This document shows positions 21,636 to 33,883 of a DNA stretch of 64,000 nucleotides, piece after piece. Position 1 is the first letter of the stretch. Each line of letters begins with the position of its first letter. The notes under the pieces are model-generated. The model made no database searches, was not told the DNA's origin, and worked only from the letters and a program-made list of their open reading frames with translations. Origin of the DNA: Mesostigma viride (taxonomy: Eukaryota; Streptophyta; Mesostigmatophyceae; Mesostigmatales; Mesostigmataceae). Location of the stretch: positions 27,501-91,500 of the forward strand of contig RPFO01000119.1 in NCBI GenBank assembly GCA_009746045.1, in the 5' to 3' direction. The position numbers and the translations under genes are program-made.

Positions 21636-24600
21636 TTAATAAGGCGCGCCCTGCGACCAAGGTAGCCAGTGTACTGTAGATATATCGTCATCCGGCATAC
21701 GTGTAAAGACGTGGTTCATGCCCATGAGTGCATGGAAGACTTCCAGTGGGCTGGGGGTGTCATTGTTAGGGCCCGGGTCCCATACTTTGTGTTGTTCCGT
21801 CGCCAGGAGCCAGTAACGACGCATAGCCAGGTTCCAAGATGAGATAAACCGGCGGACCACGGCACCTCTCGTGTACGCGGCACGTAACGTGAATACGGTC
21901 TCGTTGCGAACTTGCCATATGGTGTGAAGCATCGTCGTGCGTAGCCATATCCATGCCATCTGGTTGGCTGTGAGGCTCGCGTCCCGTAATCCCGTGATGC
22001 CGAAAATAACCGTAGATAGTGTGACGGTGGTGGGGGGAGCTGTAATAGCCATCCACTTGGCCCATATACCCAGCAGCCATTGCCAAACCCCTGCGAGTTG
22101 GCAGTCCAGAAATCTGTGCTCAATTGTTTCATCTGGAAAGTTGCATAAGCACGCCGCCGCGTGGGAGTACCGGTGGTGCAGTTGGGAATTGACCCCGATG
22201 GCCCGATGCATAAGCAGGTGCTGGACGTCGGTGGCCCGTTTGTCAACCAATGGGTGATCAACTGCCAAGGTAATGTTCTTGATCCAGGTGTAGCCCGGCC
22301 ACTCGGGGTGCCAGCGCAGGCGACCCGGGTGCATCCTATGATTTTTATGTAGAAGTAGCCGGTATCCCCAGTCTGCCGTGTACTCGAAAAGGCACTTCGT
22401 CGTTGGGGTGCCGCCAGATGTGAGGACCCACCCAAATTCTAGCGGGTCTAGAGCAAGCGTGTCCAGGCGCCCCTTGCCAACATGTAGCCATGTGGTGTCG
22501 CGTATCACTGTGGTGGGGTCCAGGGGTAACATGCACGCCTGTGACAGTGACCACGGGACCACTCGAATGCGGTGACATTGAATGCTGGAATGTAGGCGTA
22601 CGATGTAATCAATTTGCCGAGAAGTCCTTGACCGTCTGGTGTCTCCTGGAGCAATTGTATGGTAACGCCGTCGACGCGACCGCAACGATGCAGCCCTTAT
22701 GTACGGACGTGTCGCGATCCGGGTAATAGCTCACCCATTCCCCGATTGTAGGGGTTTGCGCGGGGTTGTCATGAGGGTATGCCATCCTGCGGGAATTGCT
22801 TGTAGAAGGTTGTCCCAAGCTGGTCGGCTGGGCATGTTTGCGATCCACGCGCTGATTTCCGTGTATGTCAGAGGCGATATCGGTCACCGTCAGCCGCGTA
22901 TAAATCGATGATTCGCGTAACCGGCGGGTGGCCGTCAAAAAGCCCTCATATGGGTTGCGGCCGCTTAAAACACCAAACACATTATGCTCACTATCGCGCA
23001 GCAAATCATTGAAATATAATGGTTGGCGTGCCACCTCTTCCCTCGTGGTAGGGTGAGCAATTCTGTCCGGTTTTAGGTTCTTATAACCTTTCCACATACG
23101 TGCCCAGTACCATGATAAGCCTTTGTACGAAGTGAGCGCACATGTAAGTATTGCTGCCCCCAAGTGCCATGATGTACCATTGGTGTGGGTATAGGTTGTG
23201 GCGAAAGCTTCTTGTGCCAACATACAACCAGGGTGTGCGTTTACGCCTATGAAAGCGGTTAGATCTGTTTGGTGTACACTGACCATAAACGCCACTCCAT
23301 ATTATGTAAGCCCAAGCCTCCTTGAACCCATGGCATATAGGACATGTCCCGATCGATCCATCCCGGCACCGTGTGTGTTATGATACCCTGCTGTTTCCAA
23401 ACAAAATTGCTGCCGATTCGTTGGATGATCTTGGTGGTGTACTCGTTAGGTGGGTGACCTTGGCAGTAGTAGAGCACTTTGGAGAATAACATTTGGTTGG
23501 TGAGGAGGACCCTGCCCCGTAGGCTGAGACGGGGAACCGCTGCCCATCTTGATGCCGCTTGGAGCATGCCTGTGAGTTTGCCACTGTGTGTTGTGTTGTC
23601 ATACAAAAAGGTGGGGTGTTCAGCAAGACGTCCATCCATAGTGCAGCCGATAGGGCAGTTGTGTAATAGGTGGTGACCGTCTGGCTGGACCCATGTCACA
23701 GGCAGATTAGGGAGTGATAAGCGGGGGGAGGATCCTCTCCCGATGTGCAGCCCCGTGGACTTTTGCACGTTACACCGCTGTTGAGAGGCCATAGAGTATG
23801 TCGTGATATTCTCCATGATAGCATGCACATCGGTAGTGGAGGTACAGACATTAGTGGTGTCATCAACATAAGCAGTTTGGAACAAACCTCGCGGTTTACC
23901 TTGGATGGGGAAGCCCCTGATCCTGTTGTCGCGAGCGTGCAAAAAGAACAGCCCGGCATGCGCAAGAAGAAACAGGAGCGGGGACATGCAGTCGCCTTGT
24001 GGGAGTGACCTAGAGCTAGTGCCTGTGCGTGAGAAGTGCCCGTTTAGGAGTAGGGTCCATGAGAGCGATTTAATCATACCGATGGTGACATACGTGAAAG
24101 TGCCACCAAATCCGAAACCGCGCAATGTCTTCTCGAGGTAGTCCCAACACATGCGGTCAAAAGCTTTTTTGAAATCCCAAAATAGTATGATGCCGAGTAT
24201 GTTGTGGCGCCACGCTTTTTCCACTATGTCCATAAGCATGGTATGCTATCGTTTATGTGTAGGTTAGCGCGGAAGCCGACTTGTTCCGGACCGATTAGGT
24301 CGTCGAGTACTGTGTAAATGCGTAGTTGTAGTATTTTACTGATGATTTTGTACGCAACCGTGAGTAGTCGTATGGGACGGTAGTTTTGCCATTGAGTTTT
24401 AGACCCCTTTTTAAATATGAGGATTAGTGCGGTTTCTGCCCAGTTGCCAGGGACGATACCTGTGCGCCATACTTCGAGGACGCATTTGTAAAAGCCGGCA
24501 GAAAGGTCGGGCCAAAACTTCCTCCAAAATTCTACAGGGATGCCGTCCACGCCGGGTGCACTGCCGAGTTTGATTTTGAGCATAGCAGCCTGTGTCTCAG

Positions 24601-26035
24601 CTTGTGTGGGTGTCTGATCTAGTTCTTGCTGCTGCGTGGTGGTGAGGCGCCGTGGTATCGCCTGAAGGACTTGGTGGATAGCTTGAGGTGCTTGAGGGTG
24701 CGGTTTACTTCGGAATAGCTTCGTAAAATATTGATGACCGCTGTTTAGTATGGAATGGGTGTCTGTGTGGATGCCCTGGTCGTCGTGAATTTCTGTTATC
24801 AGCGTGTGTGTTCGTTGCTTGGGGAGGAGTGCAAAATATTCTTTATTCATTTTTTCCCCCGTTGTGTGCCACCAAAGGTTTTCCGCATCTATGGCGTTAG
24901 CGTGTCTTTCGTATCGCAGTTTGTCCAAGGCTAGCTGGGCTTGTTGCAATTTCGCCATGTCATAAGTATTGAGTGTTTGCTTAAGTTGTAGACGGTTGAC
25001 AATACGTTCATAACATCGGTATTCATGGCCTTTCTGTTGTCTGAGCTCAGCAGTGTATTTCTTGGAAAGTTGCAATACATGTTGTAGGCCGGCTTGCATC
25101 CATCGACAATGATCGGTATAGTGAGGGATGCTGGCCACCCACTCTCGCCAAAAAGCTTTTACTTGAGCCGTGAATGTTTGATCCCTCAATAAGTCTCGGT
25201 TGAAGCGGGGGATACCGGGTCCCCGCGTCGGTGGGGTGTGGTGCGTTAAGGTGATAATACAAGGGTAGTGGTCCGAAAGAGTGATAGAGCGATCTACCCT
25301 AGCATGACATACAAGGTCCGCCCAAGCGTGCGTGGCATAGATTCTGTCTAGACGGCGTGTGATGCGGTGACCGTCGCGTGTTGCAAGCCAAGTGTGGTCG
25401 TTGTCCCTGGAGCGCAGTAGGTCGTGTAGGTTAAGCTCTAGTAGCTGTTCGTGAAAGGGGTTTGTACGTGATTGAGGGTGCGCCGCCATGTCTAGATTGA
25501 AATCACCCATCAATATGATCTCCAGGCCGTGGGAAATAATGGCGTGGATCATCTGAAACATGTCTTTGAAAAAATTATGTTGTTCAGCTGGGTCGGTTGG
25601 GGCGTAAATTGAAAGAAGGTACCCCTGCTTGCTACCCCAGGTGATGTGCTGTCGTACCCAGCGGCCTTGCCATTGAGCCGCCGCCGTATCTACCGGTTGG
25701 GACCAAGTGTGGCAGGTGAGGTGTGAGGAAGCCGTTTTACGGTATTGAATCAAAGCTGTGCCCCCCTGGGTTCCTCGCGCCCAGGCCCAACGACTCTCAC
25801 TATTAGGAGCTAGTGCTCTCACTGCTTTGTTGGCCGTGACCCCCGGGCCTTGAATTTTATGCTCTTGCAGGCCCAGCCAGATCTCATGGGCTGGGCCGCC
25901 GTAGCCCTGCAGTAATGATGCGAGGTGAAGGGATAATTGCTTGATACGAGTAGTATTGGGAATGCCAATAGCAGTACGTACTCCATAGCTATTGAGACCG
26001 CGTACATTCCATGATACTATGGTGAGTTGGCTCAT
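21636..26035 (-). pseudogene. Non-LTR retrotransposon ORF2 (APE endonuclease, RT, zf-RVT), frameshifted
   Basis: Read from 26035 downwards. An APE-type endonuclease starts with LTIVSWNVRGLN, followed by GLQEHK, LMGDFNLD and LSDHYPC. Reverse transcriptase follows with APGVDGIPVEFW, NYRPIRLL, DFKKAFDRM, LPQGDCMSPLLF and the catalytic AYVDDTT. The C-terminus has a zinc-knuckle-like CLCNFPDETIEHRFLDC typical of zf-RVT. The frame changes near 24240, 23290 and 22650, so at least three one-base shifts separate four segments. Domain order and total length (about 1,460 codons) fit a nearly full-length ORF2 of an L1-like or related clade. No ORF1 was recognised next to it. It would copy itself by target-primed reverse transcription if intact. 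Confidence 0.9.
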
Positions 26036-26752
26036 GTTAGTGGCGTATCAGGCAGGTCTTACCTAGTCACGGTTGGCGCGGCAGCCACGTCCGTTGCGTC
26101 CGGCGCCGCCACGTCGGGGCAACCATGGAAAAGCACAAGCGCAGAGAAACCACAAGCGAGGAAGAGTGTCAGTGTCGGGTGTTGGTGGGGTGCCGGATTT
26201 GAGCTGATGGGTGATGACCATGGGTGAAAGCCTCATTGCCTTGCCGTGTCTAGCAATGACGGCAGATCTCAGGGGGGGGTTTCTAGGCGAAGTCGAGTCG
26301 CCAGGGAAGGCGCTAGTGGTTCCTCCACTAAACCGCCAGTGCATGGTAATTCCGTAACCAGGGTTAAAGTGTGTCGTCCGCACCTGCGGTAGGGGGGTAT
26401 TTGCATAATCAGGAAACCCAGCACCTGCCGGGTATGCACTGACCATAGCTTGTACCGTCCCACGAACAGCACTTTACCCGTAATCCGACCGCAATCCGGG
26501 CTAGCCGTCATGAGAACAATGTGGTTTGCAGGTGCTTACGTACCCACGTAAGACAGCCTGTGACCGACATGGACCGCATGGCGGCTAGCCTAAAAGGTTG
26601 CGGGCAAGAGGGAGCTCGTTAGACGCACCTTTTTACGAAGAATCTGGAGGTATCTTCCCGGTCGCGAATGGTCGAGGCTATCGCCTACTATCCTTTACGC
26701 CGCCATAGCCATCTGCGCTAATTTCTCTATTGGAAGCGCTTGTTAAAAAGGC
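26036..26752. other. LINE 5' flank; no clear gene
   Basis: Possibly the LINE 5' UTR on the minus strand, GC-rich near 26.05-26.3 kb. A 127-codon minus frame (26063-26446) lacks motifs and is not called. Confidence 0.4.
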
Positions 26753-27783
26753 ATTCACTGGAATTCATTCATCGAAGCCCCGAGACTGCCCGTCCAGTCT
26801 GAACATACGAAAAGGACTTGAATTTCCTTGCTAACAGGTCGGTCTCGGCAATTCATCTTGCATTCACTGGAATTCACTCATCGAAGCCCCGAGACTGCCC
26901 GTCCAGTCTGAACATACGAAAAGGACTTGAATTTCCTTGCTAACAGGTCGGTCTCGGCAATTCATCTTGCATTCACTGGAATTCACTCATCGAAGCCCCG
27001 AGACTGCCCGTCCAGTCTGAACATACGAAAAGGACTTGAATTTCCTTGCTAACAGGTCGGTCTCGGCAATTCATCTTGCATTCACTGGAATTCACTCATC
27101 GAAGCCCCGAGACTGCCCGTCCAGTCTGAACATACGAAAAGGACTTGAATTTCCTTGCTAACAGGTCGGTCTCGGCAATTCATCTTGCATTCACTGGAAT
27201 TCACTCATCGAAGCCCCGAGACTGCCCGTCCAGTCTGAACATACGAAAAGGACTTGAATTTCCTTGCTAACAGGTCGGTCTCGGCAATTCATCTTGCATT
27301 CACTGGAATTCACTCATCGAAGCCCCGAGACTGCCCGTCCAGTCTGAACATACGAAAAGGACTTGAATTTCCTTGCTAACAGGTCGGTCTCGGCAATTCA
27401 TCTTGCATTCACTGGAATTCACTCATCGAAGCCCCGAGACTGCCCGTCCAGTCTGAACATACGAAAAGGACTTGAATTTCCTTGCTAACAGGTCGGTCTC
27501 GGCAATTCATCTTGCATTCACTGGAATTCACTCATCGAAGCCCCGAGACTGCCCGTCCAGTCTGAACATACGAAAAGGACTTGAATTTCCTTGCTAACAG
27601 GTCGGTCTCGGCAATTCATCTTGCATTCACTGGAATTCACTCATCGAAGCCCCGAGACTGCCCGTCCAGTCTGAACATACGAAAAGGACGAATTTCCTTG
27701 CTAACAGGTCGGTCTCGGCAATTCATCTTGCATTCACTGGAATTCATTCATCGAAGACCCGAGACTGCCCGTCCAGTCTGAAC
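26753..27783 (+). repeat. 109-bp satellite, about 9.5 copies
   Basis: GGACTTGAATTTCCTTGC recurs every 109 bp from 26814. Units are almost identical except the first and last (CGAAGACCC variant). It lies inside the 13.1-kb element. Confidence 0.95.
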
Positions 27784-27927
27784 TTCATACTACCGTTGTA
27801 CGAAATTCAGACTGCACGAACCTCGAGGATTGTCAATGAATGCCCATGAATTTCATTTGGTCGCACAAAAATGTTTTATTCAAGAGAACAGTGGCAATGG
27901 CATCAAACTGCATTGTTTTCCTTTCAT

Positions 27928-28836
27928 TTGTCACCTTTTGAGCTGTAAACAGTCTATTTTGATGGTCTACATGCTGCTTACAAGTTTCCAGCCTGATCTG
28001 AGTTCATTTGTTCAATATTCATATTTGTTTCATGTAAGATAACCGAGAAAATGACGAAAAACTGCACATGTATGCTGTCACGTGTCACCATTTGAGCTCA
28101 GAATGAGCCCAATTTTTGTGGGTGGTCTATTTTTATGGTCTAGATGCTGCCTGCAAGAATCCAGCCTGAAATGAGTTCATTTGTTCACTGTTCATATTTG
28201 TTTCATGTAAGAAAAGGGGGAAAATGACGAAAAACTGCACATGTATGCTGTCACATGTCACCATTTGAGCTCAGAATGAGCCCAATTTTTGTGGGTGGTC
28301 TATTTTCATGGTCTAGATGCTGCCTGCAAGAACCCAGCCTGATATGAGTTCATTTGTTCACTGTTCATATTTGTTTCATGTAAGAAAAGGGGGAAAATGA
28401 CGAAAAACTGCACATGTATGCTGTCACATGTCACCATTTGAGCTCAGAATGAGCCCAATTTTTGTGGGTGGTCTATTTTCATGGTCTAGATGCTGCCTGC
28501 AAGAACCCAGCCTGATACGAGTTCATTTGTCTACTGTTCATATTTGTTTCATGTAAGAAAAGGGGGAAAATGACGAAAAACTGCACATGTATGCTGTCAC
28601 ATGTCACCATTTGAGCTCAGAATGAGCCCAATTTTTGTGGGTGGTCTATTTTCATGGTATAAATGCTGCCTGCAAGAATCCAGCCTGATATGAGTTCATT
28701 TGTTCACTATTCATATTTGTTTCATGTAAGAAAAGGGGGAAAATGACGAAAAACTGCACATGTATGCTGTCACATGTCACCATTTGAGCTCAGAATGAGC
28801 CCAATTTTTGTGGGTGGTCTATTTTCATGGTCTGAA
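27928..28836 (-). repeat. 173-bp satellite, right inverted arm, about 5 copies
   Basis: Reverse complement of the left-arm satellite (GCCTGCAAGAATCCAGCCTG). The copy nearest the interior, around 27.93-28.05 kb, is the most diverged, mirroring the left arm. Confidence 0.95.
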
Positions 28837-28938
28837 GGCTGGATGACCCCTGCTTTATTGACAAATATAAGGATTTAATCACATGTGGAAAAATTGAGTA
28901 AAATTTATGAAATTGAGCAAACACTTATGAATCCCCTC

Positions 28939-29147
28939 CGGACAGGAGAACTTTTGCGGATGACTGTAGGTGTAAGTTGGCGATGCCATGGTAACCGGAG
29001 ACGTCCGTCCTATAGTCAGCAAAATTGGTGCGAGAGGTCCCCAGTTCGATTCCGGTCGGATTCATTTGCAGATCGCGTTTTTCCGCGTTTTCCGCGGCCC
29101 GGCACTGAACGCAAATGGTTTTCACCTTTGCGGAGTGCCTGATCAGA
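28939..29147 (+). mobile_element. Right part of the split R400 copy
   Basis: Resumes at CGGACAGGAGAAC and includes the B-box-like AGTTCGATTCCGG. It ends at GATCAGA, followed by the second copy of ATAGGACCTT (29148-29157). Confidence 0.85.
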
Positions 29148-29197
29148 ATAGGACCTTTGGCATGATTTCGCGGCTGTGTGAGTCTCCTGATCCGAAG

Positions 29198-29638
29198 TAA
29201 GTAAGTACTTGCATGTCGTGCACAAATTAAGGCATGCCACGGAGTGCTATGCTAATCTCATCAGAAAAACTATTACACAGTGCTTCCCGCCATCCGGTGA
29301 GACGGTCGAGAGAGCGCCAGGCCGCCTTGTGCTGGTTGGCAGCCGTGTGGCGATTGATTTCTGCAGCAAGTGTCTCCAACTCCTCCGCATGTGCGGCAGT
29401 ATAGATCATGCTTGAGTAAGCCGTTCCTGGTACCCGGCGTGGGTACAGGTCCTCCCTGCGGCGGTGGGCCTGTGCTAGCGCCAGCCGGGCGGCAACCACC
29501 CGGGCCTCGCACAGGTAGAGCAGGGCTGGTCGGGCGCGGGGTTGCTCGGGGAGAAGCTTAGAGCCAAGCTCCACCGATCGCATGAACAGTTCGTAGGGTG
29601 GCGTGAGATCTACACCGCGATCCGTGCATCCAGGTACA
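29198..29638 (-). pseudogene. 5'-truncated LINE fragment flanked by a 13-bp duplication
   Basis: TCCTGATCCGAAG flanks the insert at 29185-29197 and 29639-29651. On the minus strand an open frame of about 150 codons includes AAWRSLDRLTGWREAL, like the linker between endonuclease and RT in LINEs. The 3' end (plus-strand left side) has a short TAAG/ACTT tail. It interrupts the right half of the R-A repeat. Confidence 0.6.
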
Positions 29639-29651
29639 TCCTGATCCGAAG

Positions 29652-29933
29652 GCATCTCACTTAACGTTTGAAAACAGCCCAACTACGAAAAACCTCTTTA
29701 CCGGAGAGGGGTGCCAATATGTCCGATATTGCTGCATGAATCTATAGAAGATGACTCACCACTAGACCTAAGTGTGCAGGATTACTACGCACGGACCTAC
29801 GCGATATTCTAGTATCGCCGAAGTAGGCAGGTTGACCACGCGGCTGGAATCTGATTGAGTGGTTGTAGTGTGACGTACAAACCTAGAGGGCGTAGCCGAA
29901 ACTAAAGTAATATCAACCGATCTTACATTGTCG
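29652..29933 (-). mobile_element. Right part of an R-A repeat copy
   Basis: Matches 15358-15625 with small differences (CAGCCCAACTACGAAAAACC, GATATTCTAGTATCGCC). With 15626-15744 and 29148-29197 it completes one copy into which three other insertions have landed. Confidence 0.8.
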
Positions 29934-30616
29934 GGGTGTGGCAAGGTTGTGTCCTGTCCCCATACCTGTTCATTAAATATTGTCGTGGATCACTTAATGC
30001 GCCGGGCACGTGCGCACTTTACTGCTCTTAAGGGGTTCGAGCCAGGCTTGGACATCCTTAACGAGCGCGAGCACGGCGGGTTTTGAACAAGTTACCTGGC
30101 TACCGCCTGGCCGACCTCATTTATGCGGATGACACCACCACCCTCATCGCGCGCCCCGAGCACATACAGACCTGGCTGGACTGTCTGGGCCTGGAGGCGA
30201 GGGCGGTGGGGTTGGAGATTAGTGTCAAAACTGAGGCGATGGTGATTTTAATTGGGGCCTCCAGTACACCGCCGCTGCCGCGCCTGCTGGACGGGACGGA
30301 GGTCCCGTTCCGCGATCGCTTCAAACTGTTGGGGAGTTGGCTCCCTGACACCGCAGACGATGTGGACATCCGCATCGGCCTGGCCTGGGCCAGGCTCCGT
30401 TCGCTCAACACCTACTACTGGCGCTCCAAGGGCCTGGGCGAGCACCGCAAGCGCATGCTCTTCAAGGTCCTCGTCCTCACGGTGCTCACGTATGGCGCCG
30501 AGGCGTGGACACTCACACCCTCACTGGCAGCTATAAGGCTCACACGCCAGCCCCTGTGGGCAAGCCGGCCACCTCCCCCCAAGAGGAGGAGGCGTTTTGA
30601 TGTCAGAGTAGTGTAG
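29934..30616 (+). pseudogene. Non-LTR reverse transcriptase fragment
   Basis: GVWQGCVLSPYLF is readable from 29934, then a frame break, then a 177-codon frame (30083-30616) with YRLADLIYADDTTTLIA and GLEISVKTEAMVILI. YADD is the RT catalytic motif and the GL-x-x-N/S-x-x-K-T-E block follows as in LINE RTs. It continues through KLLGSWLPD and ends after LTYGAEAWTL, a typical thumb-region block. Sequence differs from the 21.6-26 kb LINE (YVDD), so it is another family. Endonuclease and N-terminal RT are absent. Confidence 0.8.
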
Positions 30617-30711
30617 TTTGGATTTTTCTAGACTAGTAGATAGACTAGCGTAATAGGTTACTTCGATTACGCGGCTCCCTCCACTCCACCCATCCAATGA
30701 TCAAGGAATAT

Positions 30712-31540
30712 TATTTAATTAATTAATTAAACTCGTGCTCCCGTTGGGGAGTCACGGAGCACCGAAGTGCTTTTAATCCCTGTGTGTGCACTACAGGAGA
30801 AATTAAGGGCAGAGACCCCCATCAAGGAATATATGTGCTACATGATCTCCCAACGGAGGCATGTTATTTAATTTAATTTTTTTTAATTTTTACATTGTCG
30901 TCAGAAAGCAATAAACGTGAAAACGCTAGCTGCCCAAATCTGAGATTCCGCGACACGCACACACACACACACACGTGCACACACACACACACACACACAC
31001 ACGTACACACACACACACACACACAACCACCACCACCACCACCACCACGACCAACACAAACAACCAAAACTAAGAAGGAAAAGAGGAATGCATACTACAC
31101 ACATACACGAAGGGGCTAAAAGAATAAGTAAGGAGTATACATTACAAATAATAGACACGACCCCATAGTGCAATGCCAATGCAGGGTAGAACGTAGTAGC
31201 CATATGCATGCCTTAGTATAGCCTAACCAGCAGCCAACAGACATCCGCCAGCCTAGCTATGCGTCTCGCCTAGAATGCTTGTTTGCTCACATCTCCTTAT
31301 AGCCATGCATGTAATGCTCACCCGGGTCAGTTTGCACCCACGTACAGGGGATGCGGCCCTGGATCGTTTAGTAGACGGGTCTGATTGATTGAGCACCCTG
31401 TGGCATGCCATGCCTGTGGCATGAGCTAGGGAAGGGGGGGACCTCTCTGCCCCCCTACCCGTTGTGCACACTTAGGGATTAAAAGCACTTCGGTGCTCCG
31501 TGACCGGACTCCCCAACGGGAGCAGATGCTAATTAATTAT
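30712..31540. mobile_element. MITE-like element with inverted CCGTTGGGGAGTC ends
   Basis: About 70-bp ends at 30722-30790 and 31463-31539 are inverted copies containing CTCCCGTTGGGGAGTC and CGGAGCACCGAAGTGC. TTAATTAA-like words lie at both borders. The interior holds a fragment of R-A (30892-30952), a CA-rich run (30955-31026) and an ACC run. Similar end sequences occur alone at 20.87 and 35.74 kb. Confidence 0.6.
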
Positions 31541-31867
31541 AAATTCTATGATGCATGGCGATCCAACAACCTCAAGAAGGAGCTAGACACGGCGGCTAAG
31601 CAGACTGCTACGAAAGTTGAGGCCTTGGCCTTACAGGTGCCCGAGATCGCTGCATGCCCAGCCTGCTGGGCGCGCGTGGAGGAGGCCCCACCCGTGCACA
31701 CTTGGGCCGACCTAGCTGCTCAAGTCCCAAGCGGCCTCAGCGCCATCGATGCCATCGTCACCAAGCTCCAGGAGCTGGATGCCCAGCGCAAGCTAGGAGG
31801 CCACCGAGCACGAGCTAGGGTGATTCTGCGTCGCTTCCCCATGGACCTTGGGGAGGATTGTGGGTGA
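31541..31867 (+). pseudogene. LINE ORF1-like N-terminal fragment
   Basis: The frame contains VHTWADLAAQVPSGLSAIDA followed by IVTKLQELDAQRK. A related pattern, TQTWADMLKQS and TDAITAQLRDIDK, is readable on the minus strand at 34.45-34.68 kb. The shared HTWADL-type and DAI-x-x-x-L-x-x-D patterns suggest two remnants of one family. Assignment to a LINE ORF1 is an inference. Confidence 0.35.
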
Positions 31868-32729
31868 ACCCTGGGTATATGCCCGCGCTCAAACCCCTCA
31901 TCAGGCCCGGGAGATCGAAGCCTAAGTTATTATACTGATTCTCCTGGGCTATCGGGGGTTAGCATGCAACCTACCCCCACAGCCGTCATATATCATGGCC
32001 GAGCGTACAGTCGTCTTGGATAGTCCGGATGACGCAGAGTTGCTATCTGCGACTCCAGACCTGGGCGAGTGAGCCGCGCGCGCCACTTGCGTTCCAATGC
32101 AATGGCGGGTAACTGAAAGTATCCGCGTAGAAAAGTACCTCATCGGGTACTCCGTGGCATGTTTTCAGTGCATGTTCACGCACTTACTCACTTACTTAAT
32201 TGGGGAGGATGCCGAGTCTCTTAATTGAAGCTAAGCTGACAGGCATGCTCCTTACCCGCATGCCAGGGCCGGCTCACCCCCCGTGTGGGGGGCAAAGGTG
32301 ACATCTCACTGCGAGGGTACCGTCTACCCCGCTCGCGGGACAAGCAGGTTACCCCGCCAGTGGCCGCTCACCCCATGGACTCCCCAAACAAAGGATAAGG
32401 TGCGTAATTCCTAGCTTCGGCAACGCAAGACTCTGCACTCTGCACCCCATGGTCGCTGGATGACGACCAGACTCCCGCGCTTCATTGCAACAGTACGTAG
32501 CAGCATCGTGAGCTGTGGCCCGGCACCTTCATCCGCCACAAGCAGTCCCCCGAGAAGCCCAAAGTCCACTGGCAGGGTGCCCAGGGACCTAACCATTAAC
32601 AGCAAGCTATGGGTTCCACCCACGTGATCAGGATCGATTCAATGTCTAGGTTCAGATAGGGTAATTGCGTGATGTTGATGTATTGCTGCATGGCTGGCCT
32701 AGCCACTAGCTATCATGGCCTTCGCAGCG
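31868..32729. other. No gene recognised
   Basis: Unique-looking sequence with GC-rich patches (32270-32400) and only short open frames. Confidence 0.4.
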
Positions 32730-32737
32730 CCGTGTAT

Positions 32738-33411
32738 TGAATTGAATTGAATTGAATTGAATTGAATTCGGAATTGAATTGAATTGAATTGAATTGAATT
32801 GAATTGAATTGAATTGAATTGAATTGAATTGAATTGAATTGAATTGAATTGAATTGAATTGAATTGAATTGAATTGAATTGAATTGAATTGAATTGAATT
32901 GATCGAATTGAATTGAATTGAATTGATCGAATTGAATTGAATTGAATTGAATTGAATTGAATTGAATTGAATTGAATTGAATTGAATTGAATTGAATTGA
33001 ATTGAATTGAATTGAATTGAATTGAATTGAAATGAATTGAAATGAATTGAATTGAATTGAAATGAATTGAATTGAATTGAATTGAATTGAATTGAATTGA
33101 ATTGAATTGAATTGAATTGAATTGAATTGAATGGAATTGAATTGAATTGAATTGAATTGAATTGAATTGAATTGAATTGAATTGAATTGAATTGAATTGA
33201 ATTGAAATGAATTGAAATGAATTGAATTGAATTGAATTGAATTGAATTGAATTGAATTGAATTGAATTGAATTGAATTGAATTGAATTGAATTGAATTGA
33301 AATGAATTGAAATGAATTGAATTGAATTGAATTGAATTGAATTGAATTGAATTGAATTGAATATTGAATTGAATTGAATTGAATTGAATTGAATTGAATT
33401 GAATTGAATTG
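32738..33411. repeat. Pentanucleotide array (AATTG)n, about 670 bp
   Basis: Over 130 units are interrupted by a few GATCG, AATGA and AATGG variants. Variant blocks themselves recur (GAAATGAATTGAAATGAATTG at about 33.03, 33.20 and 33.30 kb), showing higher-order duplication. FNSIQ frames here are artefacts. Confidence 0.97.
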
Positions 33412-33883
33412 GAACATAACTCCGTTGGGAGTATATGTAGCACATATCCCTGAGAAGGGGCATAATAATGGCGGCTTTTAATTAATACACTCTGGGCTAC
33501 TAATTCCTGCAAGGGTAGGGTGTAAACTACACCTGCTCTGGGTGCACAAAATGCACCTCAGTGCACACCACTATATCTACCCTAGCACCTACCGAAATGC
33601 GCTGGCAAAGGGGGGAAGATCAGCGTGGCTATATACAAAGGCTAGCTAGTAGGGCATGGCTTATCAGCATAGAGTAGTAACTCCCTGCATGGGCACAGCA
33701 TAACTAAATAAAGCTAGGCATCATTTGGTGTGTGGCACATCATAGGCACACATGTACATGACTAAATAATGCTAATAATGCATCTGCTGGTATACTAAGT
33801 GCCTGTAGTAGGCGTACATGTACAAGGCCACGGTGGCTAGGCCGGCCTGACTATTCTGCACTACTACTGCTGCCAGTATTCCC
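33412..33883. other. No gene recognised
   Basis: AT-richer spacer. ACTCCGTTGGGAGT near 33419 recalls the ends of the 30.7-31.5 kb element. Confidence 0.4.

Larger units (their letters stand above)
15817..28938. mobile_element. 13.1-kb nested DNA element with satellite-bearing inverted arms
   Basis: The ends are inverted repeats, GAGGGGATTCATA(G/A)GTGTTTGCTCAATTTCA over about 31 bp. CGG is duplicated at 15814-15816 and 28939-28941, and the empty site is visible in the tandem R400 units at 11.6-12.05 kb. Inside each end lies a 173-bp satellite in inverted orientation (2.0 kb left, 0.9 kb right). The interior carries a piggyBac-like element, a LINE and a 109-bp satellite. No transposase of a family known for 3-bp target duplications was recognised, so it may be non-autonomous, or its enzyme may have been lost. 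Confidence 0.75.

Noticed and set aside
32699-33512. FNSIQ-repeat proteins on the minus strand
   Set aside because: Translations of the AATTG microsatellite; three phases are equally open.
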